A stretch of DNA of 64,000 nt from Varroa destructor. Lineage: Eukaryota > Arthropoda > Arachnida > Mesostigmata > Varroidae. The position numbers and the translations under genes were made by a program. Of this stretch, positions 1 through 13,963 are shown one piece after another; position 1 is the stretch's first letter, and each line of letters begins with the position of its first letter. The DNA is taken from NCBI RefSeq assembly GCF_002443255.2, contig NW_019211460.1, forward strand, positions 38,263,498 through 38,327,497. Reading direction: 5' to 3'. The notes below the pieces were generated by a model that was not told where the DNA came from, searched no databases, and was given only the letters and a program-made list of their open reading frames with translations.

Positions 1-787
1 CACAAAGATAATCTTTGGAGCTTATTTGAATGACCAAAGCGGCAGTTGATATTGTCCTTTCTAAGAGAGCCGTTCATTTCTGTACAGAAGGTTTAGGTAC
101 ATCAAAAAAGGCTTTTCGCGCCATTTTGAAAGACTTCCAATTGCTTTTGGAGTTCTATGGAGGATCCCCCAATTCACCTCATGGAAGTCTTCCTTGAATT
201 CTCCGGAACACACGTAAAACTGGCAAAAGCGTCATTTGTTTCCAGCAAAAAAAAAATTTATTACTTTTTTATTTTTTATTTACTCTTCCAGATAAAAACT
301 ATTGGATACGAGCTGACCTGCACTCAAAGTTCGAAAGCGACACACTGTTTTTCGCCATGATGAAATGGTTCTTCTGTTTGAGAAAACCACGGCTCGCTCC
401 TGATACCAGCAGTAGCGGACGAGTGCAAGCCAGTTCCGACAAATAGTCAACGGATGTTTGTCCGAATTTGACTGTCCCATCCTACATACATCGATACAAT
501 CTATAATATTGGCGCGTGGATACATGGAATCATGTTGTAAAACCTAGTTTATCCGAAACCTTTGTTAAAGGAACAAGTTGACAATATACTTTTTTCCAGC
601 TTTTCGGACTTCTGAGTACAATGATTCACCAAAAAGGCAGAAATATGCAAGGTTGAAAACATATAAGATTACTATCATCAGCTTGAAGTCTGAGACCTTA
701 AAGATTGCTGAACTGAAATATTATTATTGAAAACTTAGGCCACGATTTCACACATGGGAGCTCGTTAAATGCTGTATAACTATTTCA

Positions 788-1199
788 ATGAAAGATGGTG
801 ATTTCGTCCCAGTTATCAACGAACTACGCTTGACTGAGAGAAGGCTTACCCCTTTGGTTTGCATATGTTCCGACGTTGTAAATTGGCTGTCAGTCGGCCT
901 TCAGGTCTTGCAGCTTAAAAATACTGTACACCTAAATATCTACGTCCGCGATAGAGAATCGCAGTGCGGCATTCTGCGCAAGGTAAAGGCCAGTGCAGAT
1001 TGCTCCCTCTCCAAATGTCATCGTCATTGTCAGTGGAAGGACGGGGCCTGCCATAGATACCATCAAGAGTTTGTTGTCTGGTAGGTGAACGCCGTTCACT
1101 TTCATTCTGTCCTCCATCGATAGCATCTTGAAGGATGCCGTATTTGTGCAGTTTGCCACTTCGTATCAGCGTCGTCAGTACGAAGATAAGGAAAGACAA
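788..1199. other. GC-richer island with overlapping open frames, identity unknown
   Basis: This 0.4-kb island is less AT-rich than its flanks and has open frames of about 75-98 codons on both strands. The minus-strand reading at about 932-1,120 (containing VNGVHLPDNKLLMVSMAGP) could be an exon: there is an AG (cttcaag) before its first Met and a GT after SIAD. I recognise no family. It may be an isolated exon, a decayed gene piece or chance. Confidence 0.15.
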
Positions 1200-3538
1200 T
1201 ATACCAGCAAAAGAGCATCACAGGGCTACACTACGAACCGAGGCTTTTTTTAGTACTACATATATGAGTGCTTTTGATTAACGTGCTATTAAGAGAAGTT
1301 CCGATGCACGAAGGCTAATTTTATTGCTGAACAAACAGGAATTCGTCTAAACCGTTTTATCCCCAATATCCTCAGTCCCACAATGTGGGGTAACTTATGA
1401 CTCTTTATGAATCGTTAAAGGCGATAACCGTGACGTGTGTTTAATCCTCTTGACGTATTGTCGATCGTGTGTCTACGGCGCACAGTCAGGAGCTATATCA
1501 GCAAGGATTAGATTGCTGTCCTGTAAGTCGTTCTTGAACACAAAATGGACGAATCATTCAAAGCAATTCGAGGACTAAATGTCAGATAAAGGAAGTACCA
1601 ATAATAGTAACACTAGCTTATGTGTGCTAAAGAATATAAGTAATGTATGATGACAAACTTTGAGCTAAAAACAACAAACCAACATTCGGTCGGCTGATCG
1701 GCATCTACTTTCTGACGTCAATTTAATAAAAGAAATGTAAAATTATTCTATAATTAATTTGAAGTCATAAAATAAGGTAATTTAGCTTCATATAGAAAAG
1801 TGTTTAAAAAATCTGCTTAAAAAATAAGTTTACTATTGCGCTAATAGAAGAATTGTTCTGAGTATCATAAGTTTGGGACAAAGACACAATGTCTTAATAA
1901 CACTTTGACCTCAGTTGCCTCCTACGTAAACGAAGGTTTCTGAGATAACCTCCAGCAGATTGTACACCGAATAATCATAACAAGTCAATATAGATATATA
2001 AAACAAAATTGCATTAGCTAAACATATAAGATAAATCGACTTCATTTTTAGGAATTATCCTGACAACTTTGTGGTAGCTATACGTTCCATATTTCATTAC
2101 GATTTGAATTAATTGTTACCTCATAAAGCTGATATTCCGTTAAATTATAACATTTATATGAGTTATGAAGGAGACTATGGCTCAGTTGTTAAAGTTTGTC
2201 TGGCGCTGCGATCGAGCGATTTAACTTAAAAGAACTTAGTACTAATAGAGCTATACGAATACTCTGCACCATTGAAATCGTCGAACTCAATAAAACTTCC
2301 GAAGCCAGTTAAAGATGCGTACATTTACGAAAAATGAGCCCGATTTCATTTATGCAAATAGATTTTAACTATTAAGGAGTAAGTAGGTATCAGATAAATA
2401 GCCTTGTGTACTTATACAAATTGAGCATTCACTTTGGTGGGGCCAAGCCTTTAGAAATATATTTGCTTGCCATTGAGAACAGCGATGTATTTCTATGTAA
2501 TAAATATTGTGAAACGTCCTTATGATAATTGTCATTAGCAATATAGCTTTCCGCTAAGTTCAAGACACCAGATTATACCATAGCTTATGGAATCCAACGA
2601 ACTCACATATCAATGGAAAATCTTGTCTAACGGTTGGTTCCAAATTCGGTCAAAGCTCAAGTGTTAGGCTCCTGCCAACTATAACCCATAAAGAATGAGG
2701 TTCGTTCGTGATTGGCCATCTGCTAATCCATTGTCAGACAAGGTTGCGAGGCATTATTCAAGTTCATCATATCCAACTCAGAAATACCATGCACCTTATC
2801 GATATCTACTTATGGCTTTTTTGCCTTATTATATAACGGCTAATGTTTATGTGAAAAAAAAACCACTGCGGTGTAAAGTCCAAGATTGGTCTCATTCAAA
2901 GAGTAGCCAAGGTGGGTTTTGCTGGACTAAGCTGGATTTTTTCAACCGACCAATGACACAGCATGGAAACCATAGAATGAGCTATTAGCCCATTTTTTGT
3001 TTTCTTTTTATTTATCATTCCCTGCTATTTATATATCCTGGTACTGTTTGTTTAACTGAAACTTAAACCAGCAATAGCCGTGAGCCTGTATATTCTAGCT
3101 ATCCGAACTACGCCACGCTTAAGAGAGAATTTGAATATTCAAATATATTATATAAATTTAATTAAGTACGTTGTATGCATTTATTGAAACGATAACCAAT
3201 GTAGGTAGTAGCTATATAATTTTAGAAGAGACAACGTTTCTCAAAAATCTCAAAATTTTTTATTATCACGTTATCCAAAACGTATTTTAAGTAGCTCATT
3301 TCAAAAAAGCCAGTGTTTTTCGAGATCCTCCCGACAAATACATATCGATACGGGCGCATAAACATATGTGAAATATAATTTCCTTGCAAGAAATCCTTAT
3401 ATGGTTAAAAGTATTTACTTTTGTTGGTTAGTAATATGCCACAAAAAGCGTTTTATATAATTTTGAAATTTGTTTTTCGTTCTTACTAGTGAAAACCTTG
3501 GGAATTAGGCCAATCGTAACTTATACTCTATCTTGTGT

Positions 3539-3552
3539 ACCTAACCTAACCT
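3539..3552 (-). repeat. Short interstitial TTAGG-type stretch
   Basis: The plus strand reads acctaacctaacct, nearly three units of CCTAA. This is the complement of the TTAGG telomeric unit common in arthropods. It is too short to prove telomeric origin and could be chance. Confidence 0.3.
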
Positions 3553-3772
3553 ATCTTGTTTCAATTGATTAATGTTTAATGTTTGATTAATGATAATAAA
3601 TTGATTAATATTATTCGACCTTATAACAGCTCGAGCGAGTCGAGAGTGTTTGTCTTTGACGAGCATCTATTCAGATGGTCGTTGGTACTTGAGCTTCTTA
3701 AAAGGGCAATATACATCGAGAAATAACCTTCCTCCTACAAGGGGTGAATCATCGGGTTGAAAAACATGTCTG

Positions 3773-3832
3773 TACTATACATGTATATATATATATATAT
3801 ACATGTATAGTATATATATATATATATATATA
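3773..3832. repeat. 40-bp perfect AT palindrome followed by a (TA)n run
   Basis: Positions 3,773-3,812 form a perfect palindrome whose arms begin tactatacatgtatat, centred on a TA run. A second TA run follows to about 3,832. Such DNA can extrude a cruciform, and it is a common source of length variation and sequencing error. Confidence 0.9.
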
Positions 3833-6124
3833 CGATACCTAAAAAAGTTTTCGGTACAATACTCTTGAGTTTAATCTATTTCCTTTGTGACTATACAACA
3901 TATACAAATTCGCAGGTTCGTAACGTAGGAAATACTGTAGATAAGTATAGGAGGCAGCAACAACAACTTCAACCAATAGATAAGTGAGTTTTGTTATAGA
4001 CTGAAGTATTGCTTCTAGCAAATAAAAGTTCTCATTAAGTGAAACTTACAAAAGAGCATTTTTCATTTAATTATATTGTAGTAAGCCGTTTCTTATTACC
4101 AATGTAATAGCAGGTTGGTGTGAAGAACATAGTTATGTTGCCTTGGATAAACATTACCTAATAGCCGGTATCGAAGCTCGCATATGCAGTTACTCACATA
4201 GTTTTGTTATTGAAATGTTTTTCTCTTGAATATCGCTTTGTTCTAATAAAGTCATGTCATTCATATCTTCCTAGAAATGGTGTTTTGGTCTAAGGTTATG
4301 GCTCACTGATCTCTTGAGCCGAGTTGGATCATCGGCATTTCTGGGCACATCTTAGATGAATTGAAAAAGACAATGGTCATTGCGTTCAAGCGCTAGAAGC
4401 GCTGAATGGCGACGTCAGCCATCTACCCCTCTGTATCTCCTAGAGTTTAAAGCGCTGCGCAATGACGCTAAGATTGATTGAGATATGTTTTTGCATGGTA
4501 CTTTCCTGAAAGACACATATACTTCAACTAAAAAACCTTGCTTGGGTCCGAGGTAACTTAGCCAAACCTTGATTTACCTGCCAAACACAGAACCAGGTTA
4601 ACTTCGAGTGCTTATAAATCTCACAATAATTGTTGTTCTTGAAAGCAGTGTTTTAGTTTTCTATGAGGTCTCTAATGAGTTCTTTAACGGCAATTTTGCG
4701 TTGCCGCTCACTAAAGAGATCTTGAAGCTTGCCCACATTCACGCAAAGGTTTTTCCCTATCAAATTGGTTGCAGACCGCTGTCATATGCTGCAGAACGCT
4801 AGTTTGATGGTTCATCTGCTCTTACAACAACGAAAATAAATTTTTAAACTGTAACTCATCAACTCACTACCAGCTGATGGGTTACAAGCGTTTAGAGCTC
4901 GAGTCGAGTTTGCAGCTAAAATCAAAATTAAAATTAAAATTAACCAAAATATGATTTCTAAATACAGACATATAGGCACGTGACAGTTTTATTTGCTACT
5001 AAGCACATGAAAGCAAGGAACAAAAAAGCGTTGAGTGTTCTGAGAATAATGTGTAATGCGTGGTGAAAACTCAGATATGATGTGATGCATAATCAGTTAA
5101 CGACACTAACTTCGCGCCGCTTTCGAACCTCGTATAGTGAACACACTCGATTGGTAGAGGTCAGGATCGATGTCAATAGCTTTTGTTTCTTATACCAAAT
5201 GGAGCACATCATCTCTGAAAAGTCTTTTTGAATCGAAACGCTTTAACAAAACACTCTTAACAATGGACCTTATTCAAGTAATCATTGTATTACCTTGCAA
5301 TTTTAACTTAAACGACCAATATGATGATAAGACGCAAGTTCAGTGGTTACTAAAGCCTTCTCCAGTTATCTGTTGGCCTTTCTGATCATAATTCGTGTCC
5401 TAGTTTTTGCAACAGTCTGTTATATCAGCCACTCATCCTAAACAAAGTGTATGCATCACTTTACAACGGTCTCCTTATGGAACGGAAAGAAAGGGGACCG
5501 AGGCCCCGGTGGTATCAATGATGATCGAATGATATCGATAGGGTGAGCATAACAACAGCGGCAAAGTGGGGTTAGTCATGTGTTTGGACAGATTCCATCG
5601 CTTCGATCGCATAATTTACTGGACGTACGACATCCACTACAGTAATTTTCGGTCGTCTGGCCGCTCTTCAAGTGGATACGTTTCGAGCACGTTCGTACGA
5701 TCCACCATCCGCTGTCGTACCAGAAAACTGGTGCCTTAGACTTCGGTAATTATATAAGAGCCAGCTGCGCATCGCTTAGCCATTCTGAAATTTGTTGGTG
5801 TTTAGTACTTTGATGATCTTCTTCCTAGACGACAAGTGCAGGCTTGCGGCAACCGCCCTATTCATATGGCTAAAGCTAGTTTTGCATCTTCTGTCTTTAT
5901 AGTGTACCGATTTGCACTGATTTTTCCTTAGTATGCCTGATGTCGAGATGAAGCCATATTCTTTGAATATCTTACCACTGAAGCCGTGACTGTTTGGTAA
6001 ATAACTGGGATGAGTATGAAGCTAACCATCTGAAATCGTGCTTTATCCCTACACCACACATGTGAAGCTCGAAATCTTCAGGTCTAGCTAGTGATTGGTG
6101 ACGTTCTAGTTGCTGAATAACCAA

Positions 6125-6665
6125 TAAAGCTGCGTTAAGAGAGCTTTGCAGAGACTGAAATAGATTATAGTCTGATTATGGTGAAGATCCGGAGCTTGCG
6201 GCGGATAAATTCAGTTACGCAACTAAGTTTTTTATTTCAATTTTTGCTGGGGGCTAAAGATGCATTAAGTCTGGCGCTGCTTTAAGAAAAAAAAAGTGTC
6301 TCTTCCTAGCTGTGCAAAACAAAGGTTCACCTCAGTCGTTTTGCCACGCGGCAGCAGCTCTAATGCACAATTCCTTTTTACATACGCAAAATACATTAGT
6401 GTGGACCTGGCCGCAAGTCACACTTTTTTTATTCATACATTATTGCCGTATGTGATTTACTTTTCATTGGCCGCGATCAGCCGCTTTAGAATCCGTCGAT
6501 TTTATTGCGTTTCGATAGAATTTTGCAGGTCGAGTTTTTTTTCTGTGGCCAAATTTAATTGCTTGGCGATATCACGACTACCCAGATGATGATGATCTTG
6601 CTCAATCTCCGCAATAAACCCACCATCTTCCCTCGTAGTTGGTCGATTGGTATGAGAAGGATTTT
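6125..6665 (-). mobile_element. Decayed mariner (Tc1/mariner, DD34D-type) transposase remnant
   Basis: Read on the minus strand, three blocks match mariner transposases in the right order. The first (about 6,480-6,650) has RPTT, a SRDIAKQLN segment that fits the second helix-turn-helix, then LKRLIAANEK-stop-ITYGNNV, matching the family block around the first catalytic Asp (LKRLITGDEKWITYDNNV type). The second (about 6,300-6,400) has LELLPRGKT..VNLCFAQLGR. The third (about 6,125-6,230) has a PP.APDL...YFSL block that fits the family PPYSPDLAP.DYHLF region. Several in-frame stops, frame changes and an internal deletion are present. The catalytic Asp of GDEKW is Asn here and the Trp is a stop, so it is inactive. 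Terminal inverted repeats were not found. Confidence 0.75.
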
Positions 6666-9600
6666 TACAGCGAAATTTCCAGGATAAAAGCGACTGAGCT
6701 ATTTTTAGGCCGCTTCTTCCGATAGCACACCTAGTGCATAAACAGCATAATTTTCATAAGCCTGGCACCATTTGGGCTTTTTATCTTGACAGTATTAAAT
6801 CAATGTCACCCGTCTTAAAGCTACTCAATCGTTTCGATAACATATCTACTGTTTCAGCTGTTAAATAACCCGACGAGTTATATTTCCTAAGGTATGTAAC
6901 TTTTTAACTAAAAAAAAGTGGTCAATACCTTTTTTGACAACCCAATATGGGGGCGCTTCCATGGCTCACTAAGGGCAGTTTGCCACACTGCACAGCCTGC
7001 TATTTCGTTCTGTTTATCGTTGTCTGATCTCTCGCACGGGAGGGGGACAGTCTGGTATTGGCCTGGTGGCACTGTCAAAGCAGAAAGAGTAATGACATAG
7101 TTTTCATACATTAGAGTATAAAAACACATGTCGCACACAAAACCAGGTAGAAGTCAAAAAGAATATTAAGGAGTATTATATATACGTATATGGATATTGC
7201 AAAGAAGGCAGCTTAGTTGATAACCTTGGTTTTCTAAGAAGTCGCCCAATGCGATAAATCTACTATGAGCTTTTCATTTTCAGCCTTACAATTATATTTC
7301 TAACACGGCAATCTACACCTGTCTATTACCTCCATCGTGATTGATGTGGCACAAGTGCGAAATATCCTTCAGCGACTATCACATAGATTCGGTTATAATT
7401 GATTAGCAAATCTATTTCTAGAAAGATGCCTCTGGACAAAAGCAGGTGGATATTTTCTCAGAGGCGCCGTAAGTGCAACTACACGCGCGACCACCTGCAT
7501 GTAACCCACCCATTGGTAAAGAATAGGAAATTTACTTCCAAAACCACGTTTTTTTGTAAATCTTTGAAATTATTTGTCACGAACGTTAGTATTGGGTTGA
7601 CTAAGCCAGAACGCGATACACGCAGGCGGAGACCCGGGAAAAAATTGTTCATTCCCATATGCGAATTTCAATGTCTGATGTAACAGCTGCCGTCAAAAAA
7701 TTAGTTAAGAGCATCTTCTTGAGGGCATAATAATCTTGCTGTGGCTCTTACTGTTCTCAATATCGCAAGCCATAGCCCTGAACGTCTCTAATCTGGGAAG
7801 CAGTCGCAGCCTAGTTAATATTATTATTATTATTCACTATTGCATATTGTAAAATCAACATTCATGTAGAGCACAAATGAATTAGAAAGAAACTCTAGCA
7901 AACTTTTCAGCGTGCAGAATTTCACAGTCGAATCATAACTACAGAAATGACGCCTCCCAGTCAGAGACGCATTTGTACGTAAACTTCCCTTTATGCCTAT
8001 CATTACTGAGTCGGAAGAAACGAAATCAGTGACCAGCCTTCCTATTGGTTTAAAAATCGGCCGGTGCTGATATTAATACGCTTAGCTTGTAATGAGAAGC
8101 CGATTTAGGGTACACCGAATAGAACTACACATACGCAGGACCATTATTCCTGAGCGCCAATGCCGAATTTCAGTGAGCGGTACTGCCTGAGATAAAGCGC
8201 GGTAAACGCTTTGTGAACATCTTATTTCAAACAGCAGGTATTTGCACGTTTACCTTGCTTGAAGCTTGCCATGAGCTAACAAAAAAACATTAAAATATCT
8301 TTACACCCCATCGGGAGTCGAACATACTTGTAAATGCAGCGGCTAAGTATACGCAAGTTTCAATCAAATGAGTCGGATTAAAAATCTAACATAGACCTTC
8401 GGGACATGACAAAATGTAGTATGTATTTTAGACCTAAAAGACTACGGCCTGAACCGCTTCGAAAGCCTTACTGGTTCGTGCCTAGTCGCTGTCATTCAAA
8501 GAGAAGCTTACACATGCATAGCACCAGTCTGCTGGAAACGGGCTACTTTATTAGCCTGCAACTAACACCACTGCTTTTATAATCGATACTACCGTCAGAA
8601 CGAAAAGTAGTATGTTTTACTACAACTCTTAGAGGTCACATTTGGGCCTGTAAACAACTATAAATGAATTCTAAGCTCATTTCTTCTCTTTTTCGAGCAC
8701 GCGAACTCTCCGCAGAAAGTAGCTTCCTATCATGCAGTTCGAAGCATCCGCATCAATCGCTTCAACAGCGTTACCAAAAAAAAATACACGTAGCGAGCTT
8801 TTTCAAAGTGTCCAGTGAGCACCTTCGTGGGTAAAGATGCGAACACCTGTTAGCATGAGGGAAGCATACGCATTCGCCTGACTGTGGGTGACACATACTA
8901 AGGCGGAATATATCAAGCTGCAATATGAAACAAGGTAATTTGCTTAAACAGTTTCTCAACTAAGGATCCTCTTACCATACAACACGTTATTTGCTAGGGT
9001 ATTTATGAATCTAGAATAGGAAGAGCACCACAGGCTCATCTGCGTTCATTGGAGCGTCGATTTTATACTGGTTTTTTTGAAGAAATCAAAACGAGTATCG
9101 TACTGCTAAAAAATAAACACAATGGTATAAAATATTGCCGCTTAATGCATTGATACAATTATAACTGCTTGGTCATTTTCTAGAGGTCTAAGCGGAACAT
9201 TCGAAATTTCTATGGACTTCTTATGTAGTAGTAAAAACGACTTGCGACAAAGTGGAGAAATCCAACTGTATTAGTAAATAGCTGACATGCAGAATGAAAC
9301 CAGAAGTGCACGCTCTGATAATTAGATATAGGATTGCCACTTGGTATCCATGGGCAACATGATGTTCCGCGGCCGCGTTGAACTTGTCGCCAGTCCCTCC
9401 TACAGGATTAAAATACAATTCGCATGAACAGAATTCAACCTCTCTATTTACGGCCAAGAGACATTCGCCATGACTAGTTTAAAACAGCAACAAAACGAAT
9501 ATAATATTTCGCAGCTTTACCTAGAATTGTAATATTGCGTCGACCTACAAGAAGTTCTTGAACGAAGTTTCTAACTTTTAAGATTCGGTATATATTTCCA

Positions 9601-12600
9601 CGCATGCTAGATTGGAGATACTCTTTAAACCTTTAGCTGATAGCTCGGCAGCAAGTTTATAATTTTTTACAGTTACAACTTACGTGAATATTTTTCCTTT
9701 TTATGCTTTTCATTAGTCAACTGAATCTAGTAGAAAAAATGTTTTCTGCGATTTCTTTTGGTCGGCACCAAGCATGATAAGCGCATCCAAATGCCGTTAT
9801 TTTTTTATATATTACGTAAGCCCTTGCTGGATGGAAGAGAATATCACAGCATTATTTCCCATTATAATATAGTGGCCTGCGTTGTTATTACCTTTTGCAA
9901 CGTGCTTTCGAAAAATATATTAGTCTAACGCGACGGATCACTAAAAAATAATAGATTATATGAGTTAAGACTGCTATGCCTCCTATTTATGATTAGATTA
10001 CACTAGTGGCGCTTAATTTTCTAGTGTGAACATTTTAAAATTATCTTTGTTTTCCGGTAAAATGTGTTTAATTGTTATGTTAGGCTGAGTCCTTTCGCGA
10101 ATCTTTAACTAGAATTAAAAAAAACATAATATACGATCAACGTTCAATCCATCGAGAAGATATCGACTACGTAAGCTCGATTCACTTACCTACACCGTAA
10201 ACTATAGCCTGACTGTCCCTCATCGTATTTTTATGTCGGAGCACTATCTACCGATACATATTATTTTTCTAAATGAGGTGCTTGCCAATCTGTTTAGACT
10301 GTTAGAAAGTTTAGTGACAACTTCTTTTGCCCCTTTCTGACAAGGACTCTAAGATAATTATGTGCTATACTTGTCCATTTCCACATCTCATTTTTTGTGG
10401 TTGTCCATAGAATTCTTCTGCACCGACTGGCAAATAAACAAAGACGCATATACACAGAGGAATACCCTTTGGTCTTAGAACAGGTTACGTCCGCGCCGTA
10501 TTGCAGCCATCGTTCACTGGCCTGCAAACGTATGGGGTACAAGTATTCAATCAGCCTCCTCTCGCACATAAACAAACTAGTCGTAACTCAGTTCTACTTG
10601 ATCGGTTACCTCTAGATATTGCTTGCCAAAAGTATGGCTTGGAAAAAACGGTCGAATCATATATTATCGAAGCACAATATGTTCGATGTTATGAAATACA
10701 TTTTTACGTAGTGAATAGGTAGCGTACTGTTGAGCTGGTTGTAAAAGAAATCACTGTGAGAAATAATAACTCGAGAAATTAATAATAAGAAATATGCATG
10801 AAGTACAGCGTTTGCCGTATCATATGTAGTTGGATGCAGAGTACATTAGCTCAAACTGCACCGTATATATAACATATTAGGCTGGTCAATATGAAATGAT
10901 CAAAATGGCGAACTCTTAGGTTAGGACTTCTTTCGTAAGCATAGTACATAGTATGCACCCTTGTGAGCTATATATTATTGCCTCATTATACCTTATTGCC
11001 ATTAGATAGTAACTTCCACTATTATAGAAGTCTAAAAAGTTTTGAAAGGCCAGCTCGAGACAATTCTTTTATTAGGAAGTTGCCGAGATTTTAAATAATA
11101 ATCTGTGTGAGCTATGACAGAAGCTTGCTGCTGTAATACTAGGCTTCTACATTGAATTGTTCCTGGTAAAGCTATCCAGCAGAAAAAGCCGAATCGACAA
11201 GACAAAGTTATTCTGTTCCACAACGATGCTACATCATCTATACATGGCAAAAGCTCTTGCCTGTTTTCTGTCAAGACTGTCATACTTAACATTGTTTCAT
11301 GAACACTGGTATCACAAAGTAGGAAATTCTTTCTCGCATAAAATTAGAATATGTCTAGGAGCATTGGAAAATAATTGTTGGGAAAACGAGTGGCGAAAAG
11401 AATGAAGCCAACAACAAAGAACAGCTATCATTAGACGGAACGATACTATTAATCATAAATGGATTTTTATCTGTATTCTGGTATCTTCATTAATCGTGTC
11501 CTGTGGTATAAAAATCATAATTGGCGTTTCTAGAACGAAATACAGATCAACAGCTAAATATACATACGCTGAAGCATACATTGAAGTGCTCCATTTAAGG
11601 TAACAAAGGTAACAGGTGTCAAAAACAGATCAAGCGGCGCTCGCTGTTCATAATGCATATCGTTACAACAGCTGTAAATATCTTTCGCTCCGAGGTGTTC
11701 CACCTCAAAGATCTAAACAGATCTGTACGTGATTCTATAAATTTCATGCATCTACTTTACAATCTTTAGAATTCATTTTTTTAGCTCAGGTTGTGTAGAC
11801 TCGCAAACCGGAATGATGCTGCTACTCTACAGGGCGCTTAATTACTTTACAGATCCTTAAAAATATGCTTCAATAGTGATCTTCCGACTTCAAATATTAA
11901 GGTGTTACCTAAGTTGTATAAATACAATAACAATGTTTAGCAGATTAAATCTTAATATTGGTGTACACAATTAAGATCACTTTTTATTGTGAATCTAAAT
12001 TGATATATAATATAATATTGAATGTACTCAACTGAATAAATGCATTTTTCAAGATACAATAAAATTATTAACATTAAGCGCATTAAGTGATAGCTAGTTA
12101 ATGTTAATATGCAGATAAATACAGCCTGGTGCGTGAACTGTACGCTTGCTAGCTTCAGGGATATCTCGTGGTCTAGGTTCAGGCGCGGACATGGACACAC
12201 TTTGTTTACTGCTGGCGGCCAGCCGCGTTATGGAATGTCTGGTGCCAATACAAGACTTGAAATATACAAGGTAGTAAATACGCTATGCATGAACAACGAG
12301 AATTTTGCTTTTCGCAGTACTCCCAAACAGCACTGTAATCGTCTACCTAAATTGATGTAGTTTGTCAAGTTCTATGTGGCTAGAAACAGATTGAACGAAA
12401 ATACCGTGTTAGCTCTATTCTCTAATGTAATGTCAAAAATTCCTAACTGATACGTTTGGTGAAACGAGATTCTCTTCTATAATAACGAAACAAAAATCGT
12501 AAGTAGCGTATATTTTCAATAACTTTGAAATTCCCAACGAGCGTGCTCCACATTAGAACGTTCCTATAATTTTAATTCATTGTTGCACTATTAATCCACA

Positions 12601-13963
12601 TCGAAAGCACATCATCAGCCGCACTAATATTTCTTGACATTAGAATCGCCCTCTGCTGACCTTAGTCGTCTGCTACAAGAAAATCCCAGTGCGCATTATT
12701 AGTAAACAAATGCAAGTAATAACACCCTTCGATGTACCTTGTGTTTCAACCGACAAACGAAGCGGGGCCTTGGTGAAACTGTTGTGACAATGTTTGTTAT
12801 AACTATTACTAATTTTTGTGTATTCTATCATATATTGTTCCATATAAAAAGAATTCTGCAGTGAAATCAGAAGACGTCACTGAATAATACATTAAGTACA
12901 ACTTAGTTTGCTGAGAGCTACAAGTTAAAACCCGTTGTGTGTTCGACTTCAACAACTTAAAATATAATAATCTGTTCGCAATAAGACCTCTACATATACT
13001 TACTGAATGCATTTTGCAGAATCTTTGGTTATATCTGTATAGCTGTAGTATTAAATTTAAATTTAAACTGCTTTAAGCCATTCAGACAAGGAAAACGAGT
13101 TACTAATACAACCTTTAAATTTTAAAGGAATTTTCTATGAGTTTAATTTGATTCTTTTAGATGAGAAAAGATATTCCGTGTTAAACCAACATTAATAGAA
13201 GAGCAATGTTAGTATACGACAAAATTATGCACTTTTGAAACATTTATTTCAGAACAAAAGATAATATTCATCATATAGATGTGTTTAATTCGGTGAAGTA
13301 AGATTAACACAGCTTAAGTGAAGGCGCCACTCAATGTCTCGAGAACGTGCAAAGATACGCTACAGGCAAGAGGCTTGTACAAAAGCCGATGTTTGCATGG
13401 TGTGTAATTCAATTTATCCATTGTATTTGTATTTTTTATATGTATTATATATTTACATATATATGTATATTTTTTTTCTGTTTTTTATTTTTTACAAACT
13501 TAAATTTTTGTTGTATACATATTATTCTGGTCGTCCGTGTTTCCGAAGCTTTCAATACTCATAGGGCTCCAAATGGAATTTATAAACAGAAACAAGCATC
13601 ATGATTTAGTTCCACAATTATCTATGCGATGTAAGTGAAACAAGGTTTTCTGTTCATTTTTATCACCAGGCTTTGTAATAAAAATGTCAATAACTCGGCA
13701 CGTCTAAATTTTTTTTTGAAATCTGGTACAGGATAAGGCGAGGCATTGTGGCGCTAGAAATTGGAAAATCTAAGTTCACAGTTCAGGAAAAAAGTTCAAG
13801 TAACATATGTTTCACGGTAAACATTTGTTTCACGCATTTTTTTTATAAGTGTAGAGTCATGTGCGATACAACTGTATACCTACTTTTGTTAAAATAAATA
13901 TCCCGGAGCGAAAAATTCCTAATTAAAATAAAAATAATGGCAGCTAATTAATTTGGCTTATCT
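6666..13963. other. Gene-poor AT-rich intergenic DNA
   Basis: No supported gene was found. The stretch upstream of the TBRG1-like start (about 13.6-13.96 kb) is AT-rich and has no clear TATA box or CpG-rich promoter. An ankyrin-like phrase near 10.6 kb was considered and dropped. Simple ATT repeats occur near 7.82 kb. Confidence 0.6.

Larger units (their letters stand above)
1..6124. other. Gene-poor AT-rich intergenic DNA
   Basis: No exon chain or recognisable protein domain was found on either strand. Open frames here are short, overlap on both strands and look like chance. Separately listed contents are a GC-richer island at about 0.8-1.2 kb, a telomere-like triplet of CCTAA units at 3.54 kb and a large AT palindrome at 3.77 kb. 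A TATA-like string (tatataagag) lies at 5,751-5,760 with no gene downstream of it. Confidence 0.6.

Noticed and set aside
5100..5165. B box-like ggttcgaaagc on the minus strand
   Set aside because: No convincing A box or acceptor stem at the right distance.
5460..5790. GC-richer patch with a TATA-like string, considered as a promoter or LTR
   Set aside because: No gene follows, and no matching repeat or primer-binding site was seen.
10294..10722. Ankyrin-like phrases (QYGADV on minus, LPLDIACQKYG on plus)
   Set aside because: Single short matches on opposite strands, no repeat periodicity and no splice partners.
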